Assembly (NCBI RefSeq): GCF_013307435.2
Contig: NZ_CP102845.1
Coordinates: 3,470,001-3,534,000, forward strand
Direction: 5' to 3'
Length of the DNA: 64,000 bases
Origin: Microvirga terrae
GTDB lineage: Bacteria > Pseudomonadota > Alphaproteobacteria > Rhizobiales > Beijerinckiaceae
The notes beneath the pieces are model-generated. The model was not told the origin of the DNA. It did no database searches and worked only from the letters and a program-made list of their open reading frames with translations. Position numbers and translations under genes: made by a program. Shown piece by piece: positions 1 to 8,310 of the stretch; position 1 is the first letter of the stretch; every line of letters starts with the position of its first letter.

Positions 1-2
1 AA

Positions 3-281
3 ATGCTCAAAACCTCGGACACTCTGGCCGGAGCGGTCGGAACACTTGCGGCCGGTAACGTAGGCGCTGCCACCGTCCTCGGACGGATCATGAAAGATCC
101 CTTTGTTGGGCTCATGATCCTCATGGACCTTGAGAGCATTGGCTTGCGGGGCGAGGCAATCTGGCGGCTTTATCGAGATGCCCACAACATGAAGCTGGAG
201 AGTTTCATCCAGCACGTCAAAGCTCAGGCGGGCGAGGCGCCCCGGGGGTTGGTCCTGAGAGCTATGACGGAATTTAGGTGA
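3..281 (+). CDS. hypothetical protein, 3' end altered by IS256-family insertion
   Basis: I do not recognise the family. The 92-residue frame is open from the first ATG; the window edge leaves an earlier start possible. It has an N-terminal Ala/Gly-rich, weakly hydrophobic stretch and a charged C-terminal half. The IS element starts at 259, so the last codons are element sequence. Removing the IS and one copy of the 9-bp target duplication (250-258 and 1657-1665) makes the frame end Leu-Met-Pro-stop at 1671-1673. The insertion therefore swapped the last two residues for seven, and the protein may still work. The minus-strand frame across the same target is also open, so the assignment is not certain. 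Confidence 0.5.
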   Translation: MLKTSDTLAGAVGTLAAGNVGAATVLGRIMKDPFVGLMILMDLESIGLRGEAIWRLYRDAHNMKLESFIQHVKAQAGEAPRGLVLRAMTEFR

Positions 282-1656
282 CGGGGCCGATCAGGCGGCG
301 CTGTTTGTCGGCACCGGAATGACCTCGCTGCCGTCCTTAAACCTGACACCGGCGATCACCTTCGGCAACTGGTTTTCACCCATCAACCTCCGCCAGCTTT
401 TCGAAGCTGCCATGATGAGCTTGAACACCATCAGTCGCGCCGTTGTCGGCGACAGCGCGCCCTTGGTGCGCACGGTCCGGTGCCGCACCGTCGCGAACAC
501 ACTTTCGATGGGATTTGTCGTCCGCAAATGGATCCAGTGCTCAGCCGGCCAGTCGTAGAAGGCCAGCAGCGCCCGCTGGTCCTTGCGCACGCACTCCACG
601 GCTTTTGGATAGCGCGCCTGATAGGCTTCGGCGAACAGGTCGATGGCGATCTCGGCTTGGGCTCGGGTCGGCGCGAGATAAATCTCCCGCAGCGCCACCT
701 TCATGCCGGGCTGCACGGATTTCGGCACTTTGTTGAGCACGTTGGTGGTCTTGTGCAGCCAGCAGCGTTGATGGTGCGTGCCGGGAAAGAGTTCGTCGAG
801 CGCCTTCCAGAAGCCGAGAGCCCCATCCCCGACCGCAATCCGGGGCGGAACGGACAAGCCCCGCCGCTTGATCTCGACGAGAAGCTCGCGCCAGCTTTGG
901 GCGCTCTCGCGCACGCCAGCCCGGAAGCCGATCAACTCCTTCTTGCCCTCTGGCGTGGCACCGATCAGCACGAGGATGCACTCGGCTTGATCCTCCATCC
1001 GGGCCTGGAGATAGACGCCGTCGGCCCAGACGTAGACGTAGCGGCGCGCCGACAGGTCGCGCGCCTGCCAACGCTCGTATTCGGCCTGCCATTCGCCGGT
1101 GAGCCGGGTGATGGCGGACGGCGACAGGTTCGGGGCGTCCTTACCGAGCAAGGCTGAGAGCGCCTCCTGGAAGTCGCCGGTCGAGAGCCCGCGCAGATAC
1201 AGGACCGGCAGCAGCGCATCCAAGCTCTTTGTCCGCCGGGCCCATTTCGGCAGGATTGCCGAGGTAAAGCGGATGCGGTCGGCATCGTCCGTGGCGCCGC
1301 GGTCGCGGATCTTGACCCGGCTGACCTCCACCGGACCGATGCCGGTTTGGATCATGCGCTCGGGGCCATGGCCGTGCCGGACCAGACGCTCACGCCCGTC
1401 CGGCAGCTTCAACTCGCGCATGCTGGCGAGATAGGCCTCAGCCTCGATCTCGATGGCCTGGGCCAGCAATTTACGGGCGCCGGCGCGCAGAATATCGGTC
1501 AGGGGATCGTCAATCGTATCGGGCTGACGAAGGCGCAAAACATTGGTAGTGTCGTTCATGGCGTATCGCTCTCTCGAAGAGGTTCTGGCAGGCTCGACAC
1601 CCGCCTCGATACGCCGCCCTTCTCACACCGTCATCACCCAGTTTCCGCCATAGCTC
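259..1656 (-). mobile_element. IS256-family insertion sequence, copy 1
   Basis: A 1,398-bp element with imperfect terminal inverted repeats of about 25 bp at 259-283 and 1632-1656, both beginning GAGCTATG. It is flanked by the 9-bp direct repeat TGGTCCTGA (250-258 and 1657-1665). It contains one transposase gene on the minus strand and matches the copy at 6913-8310, which lies in the opposite orientation. Each copy has its own intact target duplication, so the pair arose by two separate, recent transpositions. Confidence 0.95.
291..1559 (-). CDS. IS256-family transposase (copy 1)
   Basis: A 422-residue DDE transposase that cuts and joins DNA at the element ends. Catalytic residues fit the IS256 pattern: Asp180 in VWAD, Asp245 in VGDG, and Glu352 in NPIESVFATVRHRT. 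The His/Cys cluster HHQRCWLH lies after the second Asp, as usual in the family. Length is normal and the reading frame is intact. The protein is identical to the copy at 7010-8278, which points to recent duplication and a probably active element. Confidence 0.96.
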   Translation of the reverse strand: MNDTTNVLRLRQPDTIDDPLTDILRAGARKLLAQAIEIEAEAYLASMRELKLPDGRERLVRHGHGPERMIQTGIGPVEVSRVKIRDRGATDDADRIRFTSAILPKWARRTKSLDALLPVLYLRGLSTGDFQEALSALLGKDAPNLSPSAITRLTGEWQAEYERWQARDLSARRYVYVWADGVYLQARMEDQAECILVLIGATPEGKKELIGFRAGVRESAQSWRELLVEIKRRGLSVPPRIAVGDGALGFWKALDELFPGTHHQRCWLHKTTNVLNKVPKSVQPGMKVALREIYLAPTRAQAEIAIDLFAEAYQARYPKAVECVRKDQRALLAFYDWPAEHWIHLRTTNPIESVFATVRHRTVRTKGALSPTTARLMVFKLIMAASKSWRRLMGENQLPKVIAGVRFKDGSEVIPVPTNSAA

Positions 1657-1997
1657 TGGTCCTGATGCCGTGAAGATGAAGGCGTAGGCACAAGGCGCCC
1701 ATAGAACCGCAGCATCCGCTCATAGGCCTCAGTCAAGCGCCGCCCAGCATCCCCTCGCTTGGCTTCCCTGCCGTTTCTCGAGAATGGAAGCGCCGGGCCG
1801 GGTGGGGTGGCGGTCAGGCTCCACGTCCACGTGCCCACTTGTGGCCCATGTGGTTCCTGATGAATGTTGCCGATGTAGGTGTGCCAGCGGCTGTCGCTGT
1901 TCCGATCTGGCCTGCTTTCGTCGAAGCAGGTCCAGCTCGTCTCCAGCCAGCTATTGTCAGGCCAAGCCTCAGAGGTTTTCATCCAATAGAGCTTCAC
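1623..1997 (-). pseudogene. hypothetical protein, C-terminus cut by IS256 copy 1
   Basis: A GTG-started frame (about 114 native residues) reading toward the IS. It contains a Trp/Gly-rich central stretch (around WHTYIGNI and GTWTWSLTATPPG) followed by a charged helix (about residues 75-95). That layout resembles small rhizobial proteins of unknown function. The last ten codons (ending GGNWVMTV) come from the IS terminal repeat, so the native C-terminus is lost. Without the IS, the frame stays open back to the window start, antisense to the gene at 3-281, so the native end cannot be placed. I do not assign a function. Confidence 0.45.
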
Positions 1998-2255
1998 GTG
2001 CCGTTCCGCGTCCTGCCGTGTTCAATCGGAGCTCTATCACCATACCTATGCGACGCAGCGAACTACCTCTCCAGTGGTAGCCCTGGCGGAGGAACCAACA
2101 CCTTAACCAGTCGTTAAGGGCTGCAAGGTCCAGCTCACGTGGACCCATCTTGGGTTGATGCTCCTATCCATCAAGGCTCCTCTCAGCGAGCACTGATGGC
2201 CAGCATGGGTCCTCTCGGATGCAAATTGCTGAACATAATTAGGGGCTACACAATC

Positions 2256-2993
2256 ATGAACCATGACGTCGTCTACAATGAGCACATCCTCTCGATTGCT
2301 CAGAATGCACCTGCCGTTGTGACCACTGTTCTGGTTTGCCAGAATGCGCTCATCCGCAGTGGCGTCAGCCACATGCTCTCAGGAACGCACTTCATTGTGT
2401 CGGACGCGAAGCCCGACCGGTCACCAGAAGGGCCTGTCCTGTGCCTTATCTACAGCAGCCCGGCGACTGATGACCTGAGTGAGACCATCGAGCACTGCAA
2501 GGCGCAATGGCCTTCGGCTCGAGTGGTTCTGCTGACTGAGAGCATGGAACCCGCAGCCATGGCCCAGACCTTTCAGGCAGGCTTGGACGGGGTTTGCTCA
2601 ACGGGGATGAAGCGTGAGGCCCTGATCAAGGCGCTTGAACTGATCATGCTGGGGGAAGCCTTCATCGCACCGGCATTGGCACTCAACCTGTGGGATGACG
2701 CGATTCGCCAGCATCAGGCTCGCCCGGATGGCGCCGTGGTCATCGGCCCTGCGGCCACTGGGATTGCCGGCAGACTTTCAGGACGTGAAACCCAGATCCT
2801 GAGCCATCTGACCCTCGGCGCCTCAAACAAGCACATTGCACGAGAACTTGGAGTGGCTGAAGCCACGGTCAAAGTCCACCTCAAGGGCATCCTGCGGAAG
2901 ATCAAGGCAGCTAATCGCACCCAGGCGGCGATGTGGGCGCAACAGCATATGGATTTCGCAGCGAACGACGGGACCATGACCGCCGCTGAATAG
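2256..2993 (+). CDS. LuxR/NarL-type regulator with degenerate receiver domain
   Basis: A 245-residue DNA-binding regulator. Residues about 20-140 fold like a receiver, but the acidic pair normally near the start of beta-1 is replaced (VLVCQNALIRSG), and I see no phospho-acceptor Asp at the end of beta-3 (LCLIYSS). Phosphorylation control is therefore unlikely. The C-terminal LuxR helix-turn-helix (LSGRETQILSHLTLGASNKHIARELGVAEATVKVHL, quoted here only by its ends LSGRETQIL and EATVKVHL) is well conserved. I chose ATG 2256 because AGGGG lies about 10 nt upstream; the frame could start at 2139. Its targets are unknown. The nearest accessory gene is the beta-helix lyase on the other strand. Confidence 0.8.
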   Translation: MNHDVVYNEHILSIAQNAPAVVTTVLVCQNALIRSGVSHMLSGTHFIVSDAKPDRSPEGPVLCLIYSSPATDDLSETIEHCKAQWPSARVVLLTESMEPAAMAQTFQAGLDGVCSTGMKREALIKALELIMLGEAFIAPALALNLWDDAIRQHQARPDGAVVIGPAATGIAGRLSGRETQILSHLTLGASNKHIARELGVAEATVKVHLKGILRKIKAANRTQAAMWAQQHMDFAANDGTMTAAE

Positions 2994-3007
2994 TCTGGTG
3001 CTGCGAC

Positions 3008-3359
3008 TCACCGTGGAATCGGCTTCTTCTCCGTGTCGGCGTTCCTGTCCCATTGAGCGGCTCCGGTTTTCAGGTCGATTTCCATAGTGAACCGACGCGG
3101 AGCCGCCGCACTTGCCGCCGTGTTTCTCCCGAACGGTGACCGTTGCCACCGTCCTTGTGGCTTCGTCAAGCACCAGGGACGAACAGGCCAGTTCCGCCCG
3201 CGAAAGAAGTCGGTGTTGGGTGATGATCCGACCAGCCTTTCGCAGGATAGCGTTTAGATCTGACAGATGTGCAGAGCATAGGACCGAGCAAACGAGGCAG
3301 GCTACAATCCCCCCGTCACTTTGGGCACTCCCAAGCTTTCGGGTATTTGCTGGCGGCAA
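3008..3359 (-). pseudogene. frameshifted small exported hypothetical protein
   Basis: Two minus-strand frames join into one recognisable small protein. The first frame has a hydrophobic leader (IVACLVCSVLCSAH), then a body that ends in VTVREKHGGKCGG. The continuation APRRFTMEIDLKTGAAQWD is in the neighbouring frame and stops at 3008. Rhizobial proteins of this type normally read REKHGG-CGGDP-(S/T)APRRF without a break, so a short deletion near 3100-3108 has shifted the frame. It could also be a sequencing error. The function of the family is unknown to me. Confidence 0.55.
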
Positions 3360-3473
3360 TGATGCATCGACGCAAATTGTTCTGAAACAGTCTTGAACAT
3401 TCCGTGATGGAATAGATCAGCGTGACCACCGTTTACTGGCCATCTGACGTTATTGAAAAGGCTGGGTCGGCTC

Positions 3474-3638
3474 ATGAACTCCGTACAATCTTCCAAAATT
3501 CATCCTGATGATACGGTGGATCCGAAGAGCGTTGCCAACACAGGCCCATCATTTCGGCGGGCATCGATCCTCTTTGTGACTTCTTTCGGCTCTCTCGTTG
3601 GAGCCAGCCTGTTGATCGCCAGTCTCGCCCAGAACTAG
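3474..3638 (+). CDS. small single-pass membrane protein, hypothetical
   Basis: A 54-residue frame with a polar N-terminal half and one clear transmembrane segment near the C-terminus (SILFVTSFGSLVGASLLIASL, about residues 32-52; quoted by its ends SILFVTS and LLIASL). An in-frame ATG lies 21 bp upstream at 3453, but the region before it looks non-coding. No family is recognised. Coding status is plausible rather than proven. Confidence 0.4.
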   Translation: MNSVQSSKIHPDDTVDPKSVANTGPSFRRASILFVTSFGSLVGASLLIASLAQN

Positions 3639-3693
3639 ATCCTTACGACCGGTCGCATGTGGGTCTGAATAGCGCTCAACGGAGATGCTGGAG

Positions 3694-3939
3694 ATGGATT
3701 ACAAAATCGAACTCGTGGCGCAGGCACTCCATCGAGCGGAGCACAACGGGCGCTGGGACAACGAGCCCATTGTCTGCCAGGAGCGTTTCCGTGAGTACGC
3801 CCGCAACGCAGTCAGGCTACTCGGCGATGATATTGGTGTTCTTCTTCTTAGCCTCGAACAGTGCAGGAGTATGCCCAGAGCCGAACCGCCCCGGAGCATG
3901 GCCCCGCGGAAAGGGTTAAGGAGCCCCCGGTCAGCCTGA
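3694..3939 (+). CDS. small hypothetical protein
   Basis: An 81-residue frame. Residues 1-55 look like a compact helical rhizobial protein (MDYKIELVAQALHRAEH, then RFREYARNAVRLLGDDIGV). The tail is Pro/Arg-rich and may be non-conserved. I chose ATG 3694 because GGAG lies 9 nt upstream; the ATG at 3685 sits directly on that GGAG. Function unknown. Confidence 0.55.
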   Translation: MDYKIELVAQALHRAEHNGRWDNEPIVCQERFREYARNAVRLLGDDIGVLLLSLEQCRSMPRAEPPRSMAPRKGLRSPRSA

Positions 3940-4293
3940 GCAACCGGGCAAGGTCTCTAATCGTAGAACAGGCCAACACAACGCTCCTGCTCTGACTAGG
4001 CCAAACTCAAGAGCACTCGTGTGGAGGCATTCTTCTCGCCTTTGGGAAATCCGCCGCCGGGCGGGAGTGCGCCTGTAGCGGTGTGATCCTTAGTGCTCGA
4101 CCAAGCCCTGCCGGCGCAGCAAATACAAGGACACGCTGGCAAAGAAATAGCGCCTCTCTGAAGAGGGCGCTTTAAGTTTGCGGATCCGTAGGGGCAAACG
4201 AACAAATCCGGTGAAGATGATTTGCTCATACAAGGCAGGTAGTGTCACTGCCCTATGCTGGGTCAGCGTGCGCTATTCTGACACTGCCTGGTC

Positions 4294-4440
4294 TTAGGCT
4301 AGGTATTTGCCCTTATTGTGTGCCCATCTGAAGGCAGGTACACGATGCCTCTTCGTAGGGGCACTACGGTTCTGAGGGTCGCGAACACAGTCATAGAACT
4401 GGGCGCGGCCCTTTTTCATGCGAAGCTCTCGGTCGCGCAT
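4294..4440 (-). CDS. possible 48-residue basic mini-protein
   Basis: A short ATG-to-TAA frame rich in Arg and Lys (begins MRDRELRMKKGRAQFYDC, ends HNKGKYLA). The ribosome-binding site is weak (AGAGGC just before the ATG). No family is recognised, and it may be a chance frame. It is included because it fills part of an otherwise empty gap. Confidence 0.2.
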   Translation of the reverse strand: MRDRELRMKKGRAQFYDCVRDPQNRSAPTKRHRVPAFRWAHNKGKYLA

Positions 4441-4557
4441 GCCTCTGCCGGAATTTGCGTCCTCTTTCACTGAGATGAAGACCGCACCTGCGCCGAGAGC
4501 ACATTCTCAGCATTGTGGCTTCGCCCATTTATAGGCCCCGAGACCAAGCTGCGTCTA

Positions 4558-4597
4558 AAGCTGGGTTACATCGAACCATAGCGATGCAACCCAGCTT
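4558..4597. terminator. strong stem-loop downstream of the beta-helix gene
   Basis: AAGCTGGGTT at 4558-4567 pairs perfectly with AACCCAGCTT at 4588-4597. After one A/C mismatch, CATCG pairs with CGATG around an 8-nt loop. It lies about 40 bp beyond the stop of the minus-strand gene at 4636-5850. Neither side has a T-tract, so it is terminator-like or an RNA-stability hairpin rather than a classic intrinsic terminator. Confidence 0.45.
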
Positions 4598-4635
4598 CCT
4601 GGGATTGGATCTTACACTGCGTTTTATGGGATGGT

Positions 4636-5850
4636 TCAGAGGGTGAGAAGGTAGCCGTCGACGCTCGGATTGACCTTATAACTGCTGACGAGGTCTGGAG
4701 CGCTATCTGTATGGGTCAGGCCTGTGCTTACGCCGCGGTCTATCAGGTCGCTGCCACTGGCAGGAAGTAGGAAGTTGCTGTCTGGCAGGGAGCCGTCGGC
4801 GGCGCGGGCTCCCACGGCGGTTTTGCTGTCGAGCGACTGGAAGTCGGCGCTGGAGAGCGACACGCCTGCGTCCCAGGAGTTGTGGTCGGCCGTGCCGGTG
4901 GTCTTGATCTTGCCGGTCCCGTACGAGATGTTGTTGCGGATGACGTGCCCGGCGTTGTGGTCGAAGTAGAAGTTGTAAGCGCCGTTGTTATAGGCGGTGT
5001 TGTCAGACAGTGTCAGCTTGGACACGCCGCCGTTGCTGCCGTTCTCGTCAAAGCCGTTCATCTTGTTGCCGAAGGCCACGTTGCCCTCGACCACGTGGGC
5101 GCCGGCGGTCGAGCCGGAGCCGTCGCGCACGCCGCCGAGCTTGAAGCCGTTGCCGTCGCCGCCGGGCTTGCCGTCCACGGTCCAGCCATTGCCCCAGGCC
5201 CAGTTGTTGATCACCTTGAGAGCGCCGGCCTTGGTGCCGTTCTGGATGTTGTAGAAGTCGTAGCCGTCATCCGAGTTGGCCCAGGCGCGGGTGCCCTCGA
5301 GCACGTTGCCGCTGCCCGTGGTGGCAACCTGGAAGCCGTCGGCGTTGTCGAGGTTCAGGTCCTGGTTGTGATGGGAGTCGATGTTGCGCAGCAGGTTGTT
5401 GGCGCTGGAGCCGAACAGGGACACGCCCTTGCCCTCCCACTGCGACAGGCGGCCGTTGTGGTGCACGTCGAGGTTGTCGAAGACGTTGCTGTTGGACGCG
5501 CCCTTGATCAGCAGGCCGCCTTCGGCGCCGTTGCGGATCTCCAGGTTGGTGACGCGGTTGAAGGACACGCTGTCGAGGCTGAGCACGTAGCCGGCGGCGC
5601 CGCCCTTGGTCATGGCCGCGCCGTCGAGCACGGCCTTCTCGCCGGGTGCGCTGGTGATGGTGATCGGGGCGGCGGCGGTGCCGTCGTTAGTGAGCTTGAG
5701 GCCGGTGGTGAGCTTGTAGACGCCGCCGCGCAGGTAGATGGTGTCGCCCGGCTTGGCCAGGCTGTGGGCGTGTTGCAGGGAGGCGAACGGCTGCGCGGCC
5801 GTGCCGGCCCCGCTGTTCGAGCCCGCCGTCGATACGTAGTAGATTGTCAT
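4636..5850 (-). CDS. right-handed parallel beta-helix protein, PL9-like polysaccharide lyase
   Basis: A 404-residue predicted beta-helix protein close to family-9 pectate lyases. The N-terminal signature YYVSTAGSNSGAGT and the motif LAKPGDTIYLRGG (about residues 31-43) are typical. The calcium-binding Asp set of PL9 appears as Asp171, Asp194, Asp195 and Asp198 (NADGF, NSDDGYDFY). The catalytic Lys appears as Lys237 in GNGFKLGG. Likely role: cleavage of an acidic polysaccharide by beta-elimination; the actual substrate is not shown. No signal peptide and no RTX repeats are present, so the export route is unclear. I chose ATG 5850 because AGGGGA lies about 10 nt upstream; an in-frame ATG at 5871 exists. 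Confidence 0.82.
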   Translation of the reverse strand: MTIYYVSTAGSNSGAGTAAQPFASLQHAHSLAKPGDTIYLRGGVYKLTTGLKLTNDGTAAAPITITSAPGEKAVLDGAAMTKGGAAGYVLSLDSVSFNRVTNLEIRNGAEGGLLIKGASNSNVFDNLDVHHNGRLSQWEGKGVSLFGSSANNLLRNIDSHHNQDLNLDNADGFQVATTGSGNVLEGTRAWANSDDGYDFYNIQNGTKAGALKVINNWAWGNGWTVDGKPGGDGNGFKLGGVRDGSGSTAGAHVVEGNVAFGNKMNGFDENGSNGGVSKLTLSDNTAYNNGAYNFYFDHNAGHVIRNNISYGTGKIKTTGTADHNSWDAGVSLSSADFQSLDSKTAVGARAADGSLPDSNFLLPASGSDLIDRGVSTGLTHTDSAPDLVSSYKVNPSVDGYLLTL

Positions 5851-6344
5851 CTCTGAAGTTCCCCTTGTCATTCAGGATTGTTGAAGCGGATGAGACAGTA
5901 TTGATTTGATGAATTCGGTACTGACGCTTGTCTCTGATCCGCGGAGGGAACCTTGTCTGGGAATGTGTCCTGTTTATGTCGTATGTTCATTATTGTAAAA
6001 GTGCTTTTTACTGCCTCTATACTGACTGATATGTGGCAATAATCTGTCGAATATGTTGCGAGTTATAGGTCAGCTCTTTTGGAGGCTGGAACCGACCGAA
6101 ATACGCCAATGCTCCTGCGTGAGACGTGCGATGTGGGTGCGGGATTCAGGAAGACCTGTCCGGGTTGGGATTAAGGGCATCCGGAAGAGGCCACACAAAA
6201 TCATCTGGCAAGCTCAGGCCCAGGCTGATCTCAAGTTCTTCCGTTAGTGTTTTGAGACGGTTCAGGGAGGGCGTGCAGTGTCGTTGCCATTCCGGGTCTC
6301 CAACGGCGTAGACAGGGGTATGAGGCGGTGGGTCTGGGATGTGC
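5851..6344. other. AT-richer intergenic region upstream of the beta-helix gene
   Basis: No convincing gene. About 5900-6050 is AT-richer than its surroundings and probably carries the promoter for the minus-strand beta-helix gene. A small inverted repeat (GTAAAA / TTTTAC, 5995-6011) is visible. The frame at 6053-6247 has no family signature and I do not call it. Confidence 0.4.
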
Positions 6345-6732
6345 TTACGGAAGCGGAGCTTGAGCCCTTTGAGCCATGGCCAACCAGTAACGACAGCTTT
6401 CTTTGTATTGATCCGCTTGGTTGGGGCAGGCCTTCACTAGCATCCGAGCTTGCCGGGCACAGTGCAGGAAGGTGAAGAATTCTCGAGCCATCAGTGCGCC
6501 CCACCTGCGAAATGGTGTGGCGAGCGAGGATGCCGATGTCATCGACTGAAGCGTCATCCAAGCGTCCTGTCTCGTGGTACTCGGCCGCGAGGTCGGCAAT
6601 CTCCTTTAAGGCGTCCAGTGCGCAGGACAGCTCATAGATATTGTCTTGTATGGTGTCCGTAGCGGTTATTGATCGTTCTCGCCATATCTGGTGAATGGGG
6701 CAGTCTCTGAGCTCCACGAGGAGTTCATTCAT
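6345..6732 (-). pseudogene. frameshifted hypothetical protein
   Basis: Two overlapping minus-strand frames join into one protein. The first starts at 6732 and reads through DIGILARHTISQVG. The second reads ALMAREFFTFLHCARQARM to a TAA at 6345-6347. Dropping one G from the GGGG run (CCCC at 6499-6502 on the plus strand) joins them without a break. The second part resembles small rhizobial helical proteins with a pattern like CARQA...YKESCRYWLAMAQ. The ATG overlaps the divergent start codon of the small secreted-protein gene at 6731. The frameshift may be real decay or a homopolymer error. Confidence 0.45.
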
Positions 6733-6912
6733 GCGCGCTTTGACAATTGCCATCATCCTTGGATTGTTGGCTATGCCTCAGATAACCTACGCCAAAGAGA
6801 GCAAGCCCCCGCGGCAGACACCGACAGCATCGACATCTAAGGTCGATACAGCCGAGGGAACGGATGCTCTCGTAAAAGCTGCCCGCGAAAGAGACGAGGC
6901 GCGGCAACGTGC

Positions 6913-8310
6913 GAGCTATGGCGGAAACTGGGTGATGACGGTGTGAGAAGGGCGGCGTATCGAGGCGGGTGTCGAGCCTGCCAGAACCTCTTCGAGAGAG
7001 CGATACGCCATGAACGACACTACCAATGTTTTGCGCCTTCGTCAGCCCGATACGATTGACGATCCCCTGACCGATATTCTGCGCGCCGGCGCCCGTAAAT
7101 TGCTGGCCCAGGCCATCGAGATCGAGGCTGAGGCCTATCTCGCCAGCATGCGCGAGTTGAAGCTGCCGGACGGGCGTGAGCGTCTGGTCCGGCACGGCCA
7201 TGGCCCCGAGCGCATGATCCAAACCGGCATCGGTCCGGTGGAGGTCAGCCGGGTCAAGATCCGCGACCGCGGCGCCACGGACGATGCCGACCGCATCCGC
7301 TTTACCTCGGCAATCCTGCCGAAATGGGCCCGGCGGACAAAGAGCTTGGATGCGCTGCTGCCGGTCCTGTATCTGCGCGGGCTCTCGACCGGCGACTTCC
7401 AGGAGGCGCTCTCAGCCTTGCTCGGTAAGGACGCCCCGAACCTGTCGCCGTCCGCCATCACCCGGCTCACCGGCGAATGGCAGGCCGAATACGAGCGTTG
7501 GCAGGCGCGCGACCTGTCGGCGCGCCGCTACGTCTACGTCTGGGCCGACGGCGTCTATCTCCAGGCCCGGATGGAGGATCAAGCCGAGTGCATCCTCGTG
7601 CTGATCGGTGCCACGCCAGAGGGCAAGAAGGAGTTGATCGGCTTCCGGGCTGGCGTGCGCGAGAGCGCCCAAAGCTGGCGCGAGCTTCTCGTCGAGATCA
7701 AGCGGCGGGGCTTGTCCGTTCCGCCCCGGATTGCGGTCGGGGATGGGGCTCTCGGCTTCTGGAAGGCGCTCGACGAACTCTTTCCCGGCACGCACCATCA
7801 ACGCTGCTGGCTGCACAAGACCACCAACGTGCTCAACAAAGTGCCGAAATCCGTGCAGCCCGGCATGAAGGTGGCGCTGCGGGAGATTTATCTCGCGCCG
7901 ACCCGAGCCCAAGCCGAGATCGCCATCGACCTGTTCGCCGAAGCCTATCAGGCGCGCTATCCAAAAGCCGTGGAGTGCGTGCGCAAGGACCAGCGGGCGC
8001 TGCTGGCCTTCTACGACTGGCCGGCTGAGCACTGGATCCATTTGCGGACGACAAATCCCATCGAAAGTGTGTTCGCGACGGTGCGGCACCGGACCGTGCG
8101 CACCAAGGGCGCGCTGTCGCCGACAACGGCGCGACTGATGGTGTTCAAGCTCATCATGGCAGCTTCGAAAAGCTGGCGGAGGTTGATGGGTGAAAACCAG
8201 TTGCCGAAGGTGATCGCCGGTGTCAGGTTTAAGGACGGCAGCGAGGTCATTCCGGTGCCGACAAACAGCGCCGCCTGATCGGCCCCGTCACCTAAATTCC
8301 GTCATAGCTC
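6913..8310 (+). mobile_element. IS256-family insertion sequence, copy 2
   Basis: A 1,398-bp element with terminal repeats at 6913-6937 and 8286-8310 and a flanking 9-bp direct repeat GCAACGTGC (6904-6912 and 8311-8319). It is in the opposite orientation to copy 1. The outer flanks of the two copies differ, so the segment between them is not a composite transposon. Because each copy still has matching flanks, the 5.3-kb segment between them shows no net inversion since insertion. Confidence 0.95.
7010..8278 (+). CDS. IS256-family transposase (copy 2)
   Basis: A 422-residue transposase identical in protein sequence to the one at 291-1559, with the same Asp180, Asp245 and Glu352 catalytic set. 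The full-length frame and intact ends suggest the element can still move. Its promoter would lie in the left terminal region at 6913-7009, where GAGAG precedes the ATG. Confidence 0.96.
   Translation: MNDTTNVLRLRQPDTIDDPLTDILRAGARKLLAQAIEIEAEAYLASMRELKLPDGRERLVRHGHGPERMIQTGIGPVEVSRVKIRDRGATDDADRIRFTSAILPKWARRTKSLDALLPVLYLRGLSTGDFQEALSALLGKDAPNLSPSAITRLTGEWQAEYERWQARDLSARRYVYVWADGVYLQARMEDQAECILVLIGATPEGKKELIGFRAGVRESAQSWRELLVEIKRRGLSVPPRIAVGDGALGFWKALDELFPGTHHQRCWLHKTTNVLNKVPKSVQPGMKVALREIYLAPTRAQAEIAIDLFAEAYQARYPKAVECVRKDQRALLAFYDWPAEHWIHLRTTNPIESVFATVRHRTVRTKGALSPTTARLMVFKLIMAASKSWRRLMGENQLPKVIAGVRFKDGSEVIPVPTNSAA

Larger units (their letters stand above)
3940..4635. other. intergenic stretch with hairpins and one possible mini-ORF
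   Basis: No clear gene is seen in about 700 bp. It holds a bulged hairpin at 4149-4171 followed by TTAAGTTT, which could be a plus-strand terminator. An imperfect 12-bp inverted repeat pairs 4236-4247 with 4279-4290. A strong stem-loop lies at 4558-4597, and a possible 48-codon minus-strand ORF at 4294-4440. Both are listed separately. Confidence 0.4.

Noticed and set aside
4882..5856. A 324-codon plus-strand frame over the beta-helix gene
   Set aside because: Antisense to a gene with PL9 motifs; its Val/Ala/Gly repeats mirror the beta-helix repeats.
1657..6912. Composite transposon bounded by the two IS256 copies
   Set aside because: Each copy has its own 9-bp target duplication, and the outer flanks of the pair do not match.
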